From Otatea glauca (taxonomy: Eukaryota; Streptophyta; Magnoliopsida; Poales; Poaceae): a DNA stretch of 64,000 nucleotides. Shown here piece after piece: positions 45,848 to 55,516 of the stretch (the stretch's first letter is position 1; each line of letters opens with the position of its first letter). Location: NCBI GenBank assembly GCA_036346275.1, contig CM070727.1:9787760-9851759 (forward strand), in the 5' to 3' direction. Made by a program: the position numbers and the translations under genes. Under the pieces are notes generated by a model. The model was not told where the DNA came from. It ran no database searches and was given only the letters and a program-made list of their open reading frames with translations.

Positions 45848-47226
45848 AGCAGAGGGCCAGTCCCTCCTGGGATCTTCGTCTGCGACCTTCCGCAGCCTTC
45901 CATCCGGATGGATCCAGCAACCGAGCGACCTTCTGACCTGCTAGGCGCGACTACTCCAACCACCAAGCAGTCGGATGTAGAACCGCCCGGGTCGGGCCGC
46001 GGTGTACTGACGACCGAATCTGACTGGAGGAAGCCCTTTATCGATCGCCTGACAGATGGATCGCTTCCCACCGACCCGACCGAGGCCCGGCGCCTCGCTC
46101 GTAGGGCGAAGTCTTTCACCCTGGTCGGGCCAGATCTCTACAAAAGGAGTCCCTCTGGAGTCCTCCAGAGGTGCATCCTGGCCGACAAAGGGAAGCAGCT
46201 GCTGCTCGATATCCATGGTGGTGTTTGCGGCCCATATGCTGCGCCCCGGTGCCTGGTAGGAAAAGCCTTCCGACAAGGTTTCTACTGGCCGACCGCCGTG
46301 TCCGACGCCGAGCAGATCGTACGCACCTGCGAAGGGTGCCAGTTCTTCGCCCGGCAGATGCATCTTCCGGCTCAGGCTTTACAGACGATCCCCATCACGT
46401 GGCCATTTGCGGTCTGAGGACTCGATCTGGTCGGGCCCTTCAGGAAGGCGCCCGGGGGCTTTACCCACCTCCTTGTCGCGGTGGACAAGTTCACCAAATG
46501 GATAGAGGCCAAACCGGTCGCGAGCATCACGTCGGTGTAGGCGGCCACCTTCTTCCGGGACATTGTCTTTCGATTCGGAGTCCCGAACTCCATCATCACC
46601 GACAACGGGACGCAGTTCACGGGGAAGGAATTCCTCGAGTTCTGCGGCGACTTCAACATCCGCGTCGATTGGGCAGCCGTGGCCCATCTGCGGACTAACG
46701 GTCAGGTCGAGCGCGCGAACGGCATGATCCTCCAAGGGCTAAAACCACGAATCTTCAGTCGACTAAAGCAATTCGCGGGACGATGGGTGGCCGAGCTACC
46801 GTCCTCTGGAGCCTGCGTACCACACCAACCCGGGCAACCGGGTTTACACCGTTCTTCATGGTGTTCGGTGCCGAGGCTGTCTTGCCAACCAACTTAGAGT
46901 ACGGCGCCCCAAGAGTACAAGCCTTCGACGAGGCTCGGGGGCTCGCCTCGCAACAGGACGCCATCGACCAGCTCAACGAGGCGCGTGATGTGGCCACTCT
47001 ACGATCGACCAAGTATCAACAAGTGCTGCGACGCTATCACAGCCATCAGATTCGAGAGCGATCCTTCGATGTCGGCGACACGTCTCTGGCGGGTTCAAAG
47101 CGGCAAAAGCGAGCACAAGCTCTCACCATACAGGAAGGCCCTTCACCGTCGTGGAGGTTCTCTGACCCGGCACCTTCCGACTCAAGGATGCGGATGGCCA
47201 CGTCCTCCCCAACGCGTGGAACATAG
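45848..47226 (+). pseudogene. Integrase of the right parent element
   Basis: The zinc-binding region ends RTCEGCQFFARQ. The catalytic core shows GLDLVGPF (D), ITDNGTQFTGKEF (D) and NGQVERANG (E). A TGA replaces a tryptophan codon just before GLDLVGPF (46,416-46,418) and a TAG lies at about 46,538. A frameshift near 46,800 moves the C-terminal part (SLRTTPTRATGFTPFFMVFG) into another frame, which runs to 47226. It would catalyse strand transfer of the retroelement cDNA in an intact copy. Confidence 0.8.
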
Positions 47227-47339
47227 AACAGTTAAGGCGATTCTATCCCTAAGTCCTTTTCTTGTCCCTTGCACCGTCCTTACCTTTTTTTCCGAGCACC
47301 CGGTCGCCGTGCGACGCTCGGGGGCTGCCCATTGGCACC

Positions 47340-47765
47340 CCCGTACGGGTCGCTTTTGGCCAGGCGCACTCGTGCGGGTCGGTGACCCGGCCAGCCACGG
47401 GGTCCCTCCAGAGCGGTAACCCTCTCGACCCAAATGCTACGGCCTACGCCCCAGCGGCTATGGTTGCGAAGAAGCACTTTGCGGAAGAAGGTAGTGCCCG
47501 AACGGAGCGACCTTTGGTCGGTTGGGAACACTCCTTTCCCGTGCGAGCATAGCCAATTCACGCACTCACGCGGGTCGGTGACTCGACCAGCCACGGGGTC
47601 CCTCCCGAGCGGTAACCCTCTCAACCCAAGTGCTACGGCCTACGCCCCCGCGGCTATGGTTGCGAAGTAGCATTTTGCGGAAGAAGGAAGTGCCCGAGCG
47701 GAGCGACCTTTGGTCGGTCCGGAACACTCCTATCCCGCACAAGTGCGCATGAATGCTGCATAGCC
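47340..47765. repeat. Direct repeat, 196-bp unit, two copies
   Basis: GGTCGGTGACCCGGCCAGCC at 47377 recurs as GGTCGGTGACTCGACCAGCC at 47573. Both copies continue through GCGGTAACCCTCTC and GGAGCGACCTTTGGTCGGT. It lies directly downstream of integrase. Confidence 0.85.
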
Positions 47766-47966
47766 AAAGTTCGCGTCCTCCTCACCCTTCCCTAGCAAAC
47801 GATCCGACCTACGCAAAAGCGACCCCCGCGGTCCTTGTGGCTATGGTCGGTCAAGTGCTCGCCATAGCATAAAAAAGGTGAGACAAATCGGAACTTGCTA
47901 AAAGATTTAAGATTATTTGCGTATAATAGTCTTTTACAATGAAAGGGGGATATGTCTAATTTCTCC

Positions 47967-49435
47967 CTACTCTTTGTGGAGGACAATCTGCGGCGAGATG
48001 TGGCCGGCGATCTCCCGAGCGCATGGCTCGACCAGAAGCTCGAGCTTGTCCACCTCCTCGTCCGTTCGGTTCCCGGTGACCCCGCTGCTCACCACCGCGA
48101 GGTCGATGCCGTCGTAATGAGAGACGGTGTTGACCAGTGCCGAGGAAGCTCCGAGCGCAGCGCCCTCGCTTATCGCGCTCTCGACGTGCCCAAGACTCGG
48201 GCGGTAGCGATGGCGAAGCGAGCCACGACGCGACGGCTCGAGCACTTGGTCACAGATGTCCTGGCCGACCTTTCGAAGGGCCTCCAACCCCACGGCCAGC
48301 TCGGTCCGACCTCCCTCGGCCTCCTGGAGCGCCGCCAACGCCGTATCTCGCGCCACGACCATCGCGTCCCGGGCCTCCAGAGCATCCTTCCGCGCCTCCG
48401 CGGCGTGGCTAAGGTCTTTCTGCAGCTCTGCAGACCGGGGGTAGCGTCAGAAAATGCACCCCATTAACCGCAATCACAAACTCAAAGTGGAGGAACAGGA
48501 CTTACCGCCCGCGGAGCTCGCCAGGTCACGAAGATCGGCCACGGTTTTGGCGATTCCTCGGCAAAGATCGCGCCGCGCGCGTGCCGGCTCGGCGCCCTCC
48601 GGCTAGTTGGCTACCACCCGGCGGTTCGCCTCGATCGAGCGGCCACCTCCGCGGTCACGGCGGTGTCTTTGGCATCACTCGCCCCCGCCAAGAGGGTCTG
48701 AAGCTCCGCCACCCGCGCCGCCAAGGACTGGCTCGCCTGGCGCTCGTCTAGCAGGGCTTAGGCGGACCGAGCTAGCTCCTGGCGAACCTCCTCCGCTGCC
48801 TTCTGCTCGCGGCTCAAAGCCTCGGCGTCGTGCGGCTCGAGCGCGCCGATCGCGCTCTTCCACGGGGTGACCTCCGCCGTGCAGTGCCCTTTGATCGGTT
48901 GATTATCACCTCCACCCGCCTCCTTCCCTTCCGGTCGGCACCCCATTCCCACTCGAACCTCGCCTGGGGGAGTCGGCTGGTGAAGACCGGGGCGCTGTCC
49001 CCCAAGTTCTTGACATAGAGCCACTCGGAGTGTCACCCCCGGTTGGACGACGGCAGCTTTACGTCGATATAATCCATTGCGCGCCCCGAGCGCAGCTGGA
49101 GAGCCACACCCCCAATAGGCACCGGTGCGTCCGAGGGCTTGTCCTTCCTCAGCCGGGGCTGGAAGAAGTGCCTCCACAACGCCCAATGGGGCTCAATCCC
49201 CAGAAAGGCCTCGCAGAGCGTGATGAAGACGGCGATGTGGAGGACCCCGTGCACGAACGGGTGCAGCGGGAGCCCAAACCCGCGCTCGTAAAACGAGGCG
49301 GGCACGACGACCTCGCCATCCCCCGACGCGGGCGGCCCCGACGGCGCCCTCACCGAGATGGCTGCGGGGTAGGAACCCCTTCTTCACCAGCCCGAGCGCG
49401 CGATTGGTCTGGATGGAGCACGCTAGCCACGACAT
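47967..49435 (-). pseudogene. Antisense gene 1 of the Gypsy 3' region (putative gypsy-type transposon protein), spliced
   Basis: Read on the minus strand from the ATG at 49435 (MSWLACSIQTNRALGLVKKG). The N-terminal half has the motif set of the plant family annotated 'putative gypsy type transposon' (PF04195-like): YERGFGLPLHPFVHGVLHIA and CEAFLGIEPHWALWRHFF. A coiled-coil, Ala/Arg/Glu-rich half follows, then a conserved end (AISEGAALGASSALVNTVSH, then HYDGIDLAVV). An intron of 78 bases (48,428-48,505; GTAAGT...CTGCAG) joins ASSAG to ELQKDLSHAAEA in frame. Damage: a frameshift near 49,360, a TGA for tryptophan in RG*HSEWLYV (about 49,030), a frameshift near 48,950, and a stop near 48,760. Antisense ORFs downstream of integrase are reported in some grass Tat elements such as Grande. 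Function unknown. Confidence 0.7.
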
Positions 49436-49581
49436 TTCCGAAGAAACGGCGAAAAGGTGAGAAAAGGGGAGGTTGGAGGTTCTCTCTCCTCTGGCTCTTG
49501 CTGTCTCTTTTCTTGTCTCAGGCAAGCGTGAGAAAGTTAAGAAAGCAAAGGCGAGAGGCTTGCACGAACGCCCCCGCACCC

Positions 49582-49589
49582 TATTTATA
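49582..49589 (-). promoter_or_regulatory. TATA box of antisense gene 1
   Basis: On the minus strand TATAAATA lies about 147 bases upstream of the ATG at 49435, in good context (CTATAAATAGGGTG). The leader between them is pyrimidine-rich. It supports independent minus-strand transcription. Confidence 0.65.
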
Positions 49590-50399
49590 GAAGCCGAGCG
49601 GGCGCCTAACCAAACGGGCGCCAGCCGACTAGACGCCTCCTCGTCTGCCACGTCAGGCACTTGGTAACGCCCAGTTCCCAATTCCTCTCTGCATCTATGC
49701 CCGACAGGACCGCAGGAACCACAAAGACACCGCCTTGGGCCGCACATCCTGAGACCCCTCGGTCTCCGCTTTTAGGCTAGGACGGTTGCCCCGGGGCACG
49801 TGCGAGATGCCCGCTGGGCTGCTGCGGCCCCAAAACGGCGAAAGAGCTCGACAGCTCACGCCAGGGGCCCAACCCAAAGATGTGGGTTCTGAAGGCCAGT
49901 CCCACCAAGTGGGCATAAGGCCGCCCCAGCGAAATTTGAGCGAGGGGCGAGTATGAGGCGAGCCCCCAGTGGGCCTCTAGTTAGGCTGGCTAACGGCCCA
50001 ATCGTCCTAACTCGTGTCCGAGACCATACTTCACACTCTCCCGCGGAGCCCATCAATGGGTGACAGCCAGCTGTGTTCTGAGTCGGCGGACGACCCAGAG
50101 TCCGATACGGGATCGAGTAAAGAAAGTTTTTTTATGGGTCGCCTCACAGCGGGCCAAGACACCCTACTCTGGGACCGTCCGCTCGGAAGGGTCCCCCTTG
50201 GGAGGGACCTCCCAGGACCCACTCGGATCTCCCGTCATTAGTTCCATGAGCACGGCGTTCAAACCAACGCGGGTAAACGCGCGTCGCTCACCCCCTCCAG
50301 GTCCCACACCTGCGGACGGGGCGTACACGTGGGATAGACAGCGGACACTCCTCTCGCAGCTACCCTCGCCGGACGAGGACTCGGGATGGATGCCCTGTG
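49590..50399. other. Gypsy 3' region, no gene seen
   Basis: GC-rich non-coding sequence between antisense gene 1 and the 81-bp minisatellite. Open frames exist on both strands but none is recognisable. Confidence 0.4.
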
Positions 50400-51100
50400 T
50401 CTAGCTACGACGTTAAACGAGCACTTGGACACCAGAACCTCCCGAGAGGCATCTGGTCGTCCCAGCCGACCGAGGCCGCGTCTAGCTACGACGTTAAACG
50501 AGCACTTGGACTAGAACCTCCCGAGAGGCATCTGGTCATCCCAGCCGACCAAGGCCGCGTCTAGCTACGACGTTAAACGAGCACTTGGACACCAGAACCT
50601 CTCGAGAGGCATCTGGTCGTCCCAGCCGACCGAGGCCGCGTCTAGCTACGACGTTAAACGAGCACTTGGACACCAGAATCTCCCGAGAGGCATCTGGTCG
50701 TCCCAGCCGACCGAGGCCGCGTCTAGCTACGACGTTAAATGAGCACTTGGACACATGAACCTCCCGAGAGGCATCTGGTCATCCCAGCCGACCGAGGCCG
50801 CGTCTAGCTACGACGTTAAACGAGCACTTGGACACCAGAACCTCCCGAGAGGCATCTGGTTGTCCCAGTCGACCGAGGCCACGTCTAGCTACGACGTTAA
50901 ACGAGCACTTGGACACCAGAACCTCCCGAGAGGCATCTGGTAGTCCCAGCCGACCAAGGCACCGTCTAGCTACGGCGTTAAACGAGCACTCGGACCCCAG
51001 AACCTCCCGAAAGGCATCTGGTCGTCCCAGCCGACCAAGGCCGCGTCTAGCTACGATGTTAAAATGAGCACCCGGAGCCTCCCGACAAACATTTGTGAAT
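50400..51100. repeat. Minisatellite, 81-bp unit, about 8.5 copies
   Basis: Units start with TCTAGCTACGACGTTAAACG at 50400, 50481, 50560, 50641, 50722, 50803, 50884, 50965 and 51046. All but one spacing is exactly 81; the second unit is 79. Each unit carries GAGCACTTGGACACCAGAAC and GGCATCTGGTCGTCCCAGCC. Because 81 is divisible by 3, the minus strand stays open through most of the array as a 27-residue repeat (RRGLGRLGRPDAS). Confidence 0.95.
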
Positions 51101-51251
51101 ACGAGAAAGGCGTCCGACTGCCCGCGCACGAGAAGAACGATCTTCCACCGACAGCCAACCCTCGAGGGCCGGGTTAGTTGGGAAAAAACGCCCAAGACAA
51201 GCTCATCACGAAGACACAAACAGTCACAAAGGAAAGGAAAATTTTATTATT

Positions 51252-51361
51252 GGCCGACAGGCTCAAGCTTTACAATGCTACATCAGGTGGCCGATAGGCT
51301 CAAGCGTTACAATGCTACATGAGGTGGCCGACAGGCTCAAACACTACACAACGCTATGTGA
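51252..51361. repeat. Direct repeat, 37-bp unit, three copies
   Basis: GGCCGACAGGCTCAAGC and variants start at 51252, 51289 and 51326; the third copy is the most diverged. The array overlaps the 3' end of antisense gene 2. Confidence 0.85.
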
Positions 51362-51667
51362 AATACGAGGAGCTATTTTAGCACCAAGTATTATATCACG
51401 AATTTCGGATTGTGTCAGTGCCTCCGCACTGACGGCTACCCGCTCGCGCGCCATTGCCTCTAAGAGGACGCTCCTCACCTCGAAAAGCCTCGAAGCAACC
51501 TCGAGCAGCGCGTCGACCGCAGCAACGTCACGGGCCACGACCTCCTCCTCCTCCGAGAGTTCAGCCATCGCCTGGTCATGCTCCGCCCAGAGCTCAGCCA
51601 AAGGATCCTCCTCTTCCATCTCGTCATCATCACCAAAGCCAAAGACCAGCGGAAGCATCGAAGCCAT
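51344..51667 (-). CDS. Antisense gene 2 of the Gypsy 3' region, small acidic helical protein
   Basis: On the minus strand an ATG at 51667 opens a 107-codon frame ending at 51344. The product starts MASMLPLVFGFGDDDEMEEE. It continues as an acidic, Ala/Glu/Leu-rich segment with helical heptad-like spacing (LAELWAEHDQAMAELSEEEE, then VARDVAAVDALLEVASRLFE). A TATATAA box 59 bases upstream of the ATG is in the correct place for a promoter. There is no internal stop. I do not recognise the protein. Its position, downstream of the PF04195-like gene's promoter and before the polypurine tract, matches the accessory antisense coding region of some grass Tat retroelements. It could still be a chance frame, but start, promoter and composition agree. 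Confidence 0.5.
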   Translation of the reverse strand: MASMLPLVFGFGDDDEMEEEDPLAELWAEHDQAMAELSEEEEVVARDVAAVDALLEVASRLFEVRSVLLEAMARERVAVSAEALTQSEIRDIILGAKIAPRISHSVV

Positions 51668-51725
51668 TGGAGGATCGAAAAGGATTCTATGCTGGGGGTA
51701 ACTATCCAAGCAAGCGGTGGTGCCC

Positions 51726-51732
51726 TTATATA
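51726..51732 (-). promoter_or_regulatory. TATA box of antisense gene 2
   Basis: TATATAA on the minus strand (context GGGTATATAAGGGCACC), 59 bases upstream of the ATG at 51667. A start about 30 bases downstream would give a leader of some 30 bases. Confidence 0.55.
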
Positions 51733-52075
51733 CCCGGAGGAAGGAAGATAAAGCGACTCCGCATAAATGTCAAGCGCAGGAAAACGAAGTGCCCTTCGCC
51801 GGGTTCCGAAGCGGCAGAGAAGACGAATGGTCACGACGCACCAAGCCAAGCAGGGCGCGTCCAACGAAGCAATTAAAAGCTTCCGGTGGTTCGAATGCCT
51901 TCGACAACTCTTAGGCAGCCGCCGGATGCGCTAGAGCACACCAGGCTGAGACCAGCCGACCAGGCCGGTTGGGTCAACCGACCAGGCCCGGTCGCCGCAT
52001 ACAACCAAGATTCTCACCAACCAGGCTCAACCCCCGACCGTATCTGACGAACTCGCTCGGGGGTTCGGGGGCTAC

Positions 52076-53031
52076 TGACGAATACTCATACCAGGGGTAC
52101 CCTAACGGCCCAGAATGGCAAACAGGCCGCGTCAAGCCCAGCTCCTACCAAGGGACCCGCGAGGCCACAAAAAGACGCTCGTCCCCGACTAGAGCGGGGC
52201 GAGCAATCCCGACCAAGTGGGTTGCCGACCCTCGTCACAGGTCGAGCATTCCTGAGCCCCGACCAAGCTAAGGCAACCTACACTAAGGGCCATGTGTCGG
52301 GCCTCCGCCGACTATTGGCCACGTGCCCCACGGACAGGATAGTTCGAAGTGACCGTGCAGGCGGTGGCCCCTTCCCAAGCGGCACAACAAGGGTCTCCCA
52401 AGTCAAAACTCCACCCCATCGCCCGACCACACGAAGTATGGGGACGCGCTCTCCCGAGGCGTCGCGAGGCTACGCCGCAACATCAAGACTGACAGTTCCC
52501 AAAGGCGGTCGCCGCTTCCCAAGGAAACGATTTAACCGCTTCTCGGCAAGCCTACCAAACCCGGTGTGGACGAGGCCGGACGACGACCAATCGCCAAGAC
52601 GAAGGACTAGGACTCCTAGTCTAGGTTTCTCCTTCCTTCCTTCTCCCAATTCTCGATGTAACCTGCCCCCCCCCCCGCCTAAATAAAGGGGGGCAGGGTC
52701 CTCCGGGAGAGAGGGAGATAGACATAGATATACAGACATAGACATACGTACACGAGGACACGCACACACGAACAGAGATAGATCCTCCTCTCGCTAAGTC
52801 TTTACAAGAGGGCAGTGAACGCTCTCGTGTTCAAGTCCTCAGCCCTCCCTTGTAAGCGTGGTGCAGACGACTACATCCAAGGCAATACAACACTACCACA
52901 CGAACTGGAGTAGGGACATTCGGCCCGAACCAGTATACATCTTGGGCTTTCGAGTCAAACCATTCAGGGAGAGGGAACGCGCGGCCCCTTCCGACTTACA
53001 AATTTACTTGTCGGTGCTCGAAACGTCGACA
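52076..53031 (+). repeat. 3' LTR of the right parent element
   Basis: It begins TGACGAATACTCATACC immediately after a polypurine-like tract (CTCGGGGGTTCGGGGGCTAC, 52,056-52,075) and ends ACGTCGACA. The exact end is fixed by the resumption of the Harbinger transposase reading frame at 53032. It contains a C10 run near 52,667 and an AAATAAAGG motif near 52,682. Only blocks of it match the 5' LTR. Confidence 0.8.
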
Positions 53032-54184
53032 GGTACTTTCCCGAATAAAGTTATGTAGTGCCATACATGCCATTATGATCTTCTTCTGCCTCTCTACTTT
53101 AAAACTTGGTAGTTTCAACAATATTCACCATTTCATCTTCAAAACTCCTAAGGCTCGTTCAATCACATTACGAAGAGAAGAGTGACAAAAATTGAACCAC
53201 TCCTTCCCTCTTGGTCCTCGACCCCATTGCCACTCCGAAACATGATACTTTTGGCCTTTGTATGGAGCGAGATATCCCTTTTGATTAGGGTATCCTGCAT
53301 CGACAAGATAATATTTTCCTGTACAAACACATAATGTGTTAAACATTTAATAAGACAATTGGAAAAAAATTGATCATTTCAAAGATAAAATAATTACCTC
53401 CAAGTGGATGTGGGAAGCGATCTGAATACTTGGATAGTGTATCGTTGAATATGTGAGAATCATGTGCTTCTCCAGGCCATCCGGCTATAACAAATGTGAA
53501 CCTCATGTCGAAGTCACAAACAACCATTACATTCTGAGTAGTATAACCATTGCGACCAATGTGGGTAAGTTGATCTGCCTTTGGGACAACAATAGGTACA
53601 TGCATGCCATCTATTTCACCAATGCAATTATTGAAGTGAGGTGCAAAACGAGAATCTAGAAGTCGTGTGTGCACTGTACTAAACTGGGGATCTTTTGATT
53701 TGATATTGTCTTTAGCTAAGAGTTAAAGGCAATTCAATACTTCGTTGAACTTCCTAAATATTGTTTTAGTGGAATGTTTGAAACGGTTCTCCACTTGGCT
53801 AAATGACTAAGGAACACCAACCGTCCACAAAAACATAGCCAAAGCTTCTATAGAATTCATCGCTCTAGTCGATTTCAGACTATATTTTTCCATGATAGTT
53901 TCGTGCAACTTATAAAAGGTCGGAATATTCATTCAAAACATTCTATAGCAATCCCTGTTATTATTAAGTTGCTCTATAACCCATTGATATCTAGTCATTT
54001 GAGGTGGTGCCCTTGTTTTCTTCTCTAGGTATGTATTACAATAATCCATACCTACAAGAAGAACAACTGTTGCAGCTTGGAGTTGCATGGTTCTCCTCCT
54101 TTTGTTCTCTTGTTCAACAATATCGGAGTCACTCTCACTTGATGTGCTCTTGAATGTGCTATCACTCTCACTTGATGAACTCAT
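53032..54184 (-). pseudogene. PIF/Harbinger DDE transposase, interrupted by the retroelement
   Basis: Read on the minus strand from the ATG at 54184 (MSSSSESDSTFKSTSSESDS). The nuclease core shows CIGEIDGMHVPIVVP (first D), FVIAGWPGEAHDSHIF (second D) and SSLRNVIERALGVLKMKW (E). A 79-base intron (53,319-53,397; GTAATT...TACAG) joins FPHPLGG to KYYLVDAGYPN in frame. The frame then runs through MACMALHN and FIREST and stops dead at the LTR end (53,031/53,032), losing about the last 20 or more residues. Nonsense codons: TGA after DCYRMF, TAG in VGVP*SFS, TAA in LNCL*LLA and TGA in KMKW*ILL; three of the four are consistent with CGA-to-TGA or CAG-to-TAG. The enzyme would cut and paste the element with ORF1 as partner. 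Confidence 0.85.
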
Positions 54185-54365
54185 CTACAAACATTGACAA
54201 CCAAAAGGTAACATAAGCGACAATAATATCATAATACAATGATATACATTTCAATATTATGACAAACATAGTTCAAACACACATAGTATTGGAATATTAT
54301 GACATAGTTCAATCATACATAATATGGTTCAATCTAACATTAATAAAAAAACATAACAAAGCTTT

Positions 54366-55311
54366 CTAGTTCTTCTTGCGATCTTCATACATCCTCTTAA
54401 GCCAGGCAACCCTTCCATGATCGGTCTCTATAGACCGAAACACTGCTCGATACTCAGGTTTTATGAAGAGCTTTGATGCAATGAAATGCTCATCACTCCC
54501 TTCCTGTACCCCAGACTTGACAGCCATCCTCATGTGCTCTATTATCGTATCATCTGCATTATCAGACCTCTGGGATGTTACAGAGTTGCTACTAGTCATA
54601 TGGTCCACTAGACGGTTCACTTCCCTCATCATAGGGCTCCTCTTGCCCTTCTTTGGGCTACGACCAACACTAGTGCCCTTTCGCTTAGCAGGAAACTTCT
54701 CAACGACCTTACTTGCCCCCTCTAAAACAGCCACATCATCATCATCATCGCCATCATCTTCATCTGAAACATCATGTACTCTTGTGACTTCAGCTGGTAT
54801 ATCAGGAATAACTGAAGATTGAGATGTCACACTAACACCCTGAAACATAACTTCAAGATGGTCTACGTGTTCAAGTGGTGCCTTCCTAAAATGGGCATAC
54901 TTCGGGAAGGCCTGAAAAATTAGACAAGTTATATAAGCATAATGGTATGTAGGGTTGTAATAACAATAAATTTTGTCAAATTATAATCTTTATTTTCTCA
55001 GCCTACCAATCATCATCTGCCTCAATTGTTCCGTTCACAACATTCCAACCAAGACCGGTAGCTGCGTGCTTCAACTCCTTCTATATTGAGAATCTGGCCT
55101 TCAAACCATCCCACTTATTTTTAAATTGTTTTTTGTTGTAAAGTGTCCCAGTCTTTGCAAGGAACTTTTTAGCTAGGTTCTTATGTCCCTTGGCATTCAA
55201 ATTTTCGGTAGGCCTATTTCCAGCAATCACCTCAGCAGCACATAATTCACAAAAGGCTTCGTTGGCCAAATTGTCCCATACTGCAACGGGATTCTTAACA
55301 ACTTTGTCCAT
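54366..55311 (-). pseudogene. PIF/Harbinger ORF1, Myb/SANT-like DNA-binding protein
   Basis: Read on the minus strand from the ATG at 55311 (MDKVVKNPVAVWDNLANEAF). The Myb/SANT-like domain follows: ELCAAEVIAGNRP, AKKFLAKTGTLYNKKQFKNK, then KHAATGLGWNVV. The second exon (54,366-54,911, after TTTTTCAG) codes for AFPKYAHFRKAPLEHVDHLE, an acidic run (DEDDGDDDDDVAVLE), basic motifs and a conserved end (YRAVFRSIETDHGRVAWLKR). Two tryptophan codons have become TAG (ARFSI*KELK and DDDW*AEK), and the donor of the intervening intron seems lost. ORF1 proteins of PIF/Pong elements bind DNA and are required together with the transposase. Confidence 0.8.
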
Positions 55312-55433
55312 CTGGCTTGTGCATAAGTAACAGTAAACAACAAAATTAAACAGCAAGGGAGACAATATTTAGTAACTCAAGAAAGATAAGCAGACCTAAA
55401 CAATCATCCTACTGTGTTTACATTTTTCTTTAC

Positions 55434-55516
55434 CTTCAAAGAAGCACCACCAACGAGAAAACCGTCAACGTCAGGCTGTCCGGCCAACTCTTTGCAATTT
55501 GCAGCAGTTACAGAAC
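55434..55516 (-). pseudogene. Captured exon of cytosolic triosephosphate isomerase
   Basis: On the minus strand 83 bases bounded by TAACAG and GTAAAG encode the C-terminal TPI segment SVTAANCKELAGQ followed by PDVDGFLVGGASLK. The phosphate-binding loop (GGSV..., here its SV part) and the GFLVGGASLK loop are diagnostic of TPI. The exon starts in phase 1 and ends in phase 0, as a real internal exon would. No other TPI exon is visible nearby. It lies upstream of, and in the same direction as, the Harbinger ORF1. Splicing from its donor to the CCAG before ORF1's ATG would join SLK to MDKVVKN in frame. It is a gene fragment carried by the transposon, not a working enzyme. Confidence 0.85.

Larger units (their letters stand above)
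38384..53031 (+). mobile_element. Chimeric Tat-lineage Ty3/Gypsy retroelement with two RT regions
   Basis: Order on the plus strand: 5' LTR, gag, protease, RT, RNase H and a second (archaeal-like) RNase H; then again RT, RNase H, degraded second RNase H and integrase; then a 4.8-kb 3' region with tandem repeats and two antisense genes; then polypurine tract and 3' LTR. The RT-RH-aRH-INT order is that of the Tat/Ogre lineage. The two LTRs are related only patchily and start differently (TGTCGGGGATC versus TGACGAATACTC). The flanks differ (CTAAG before, GGTAC after). The simplest reading is a recombinant between two related elements, with the junction near 43,850-43,990. All reading frames are interrupted. 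Confidence 0.8.

Noticed and set aside
42000..45850. Simple tandem duplication of one RT region
   Set aside because: The two RT-RNase H segments differ throughout (for example YVDD versus YIDD contexts and different linkers), so they come from different elements rather than a recent local duplication.
38384..53031. Endogenous pararetrovirus or other viral insertion
   Set aside because: LTRs, polypurine tract, Gypsy domain order and integrase are all present and there is no movement or coat protein; this is an LTR retroelement.
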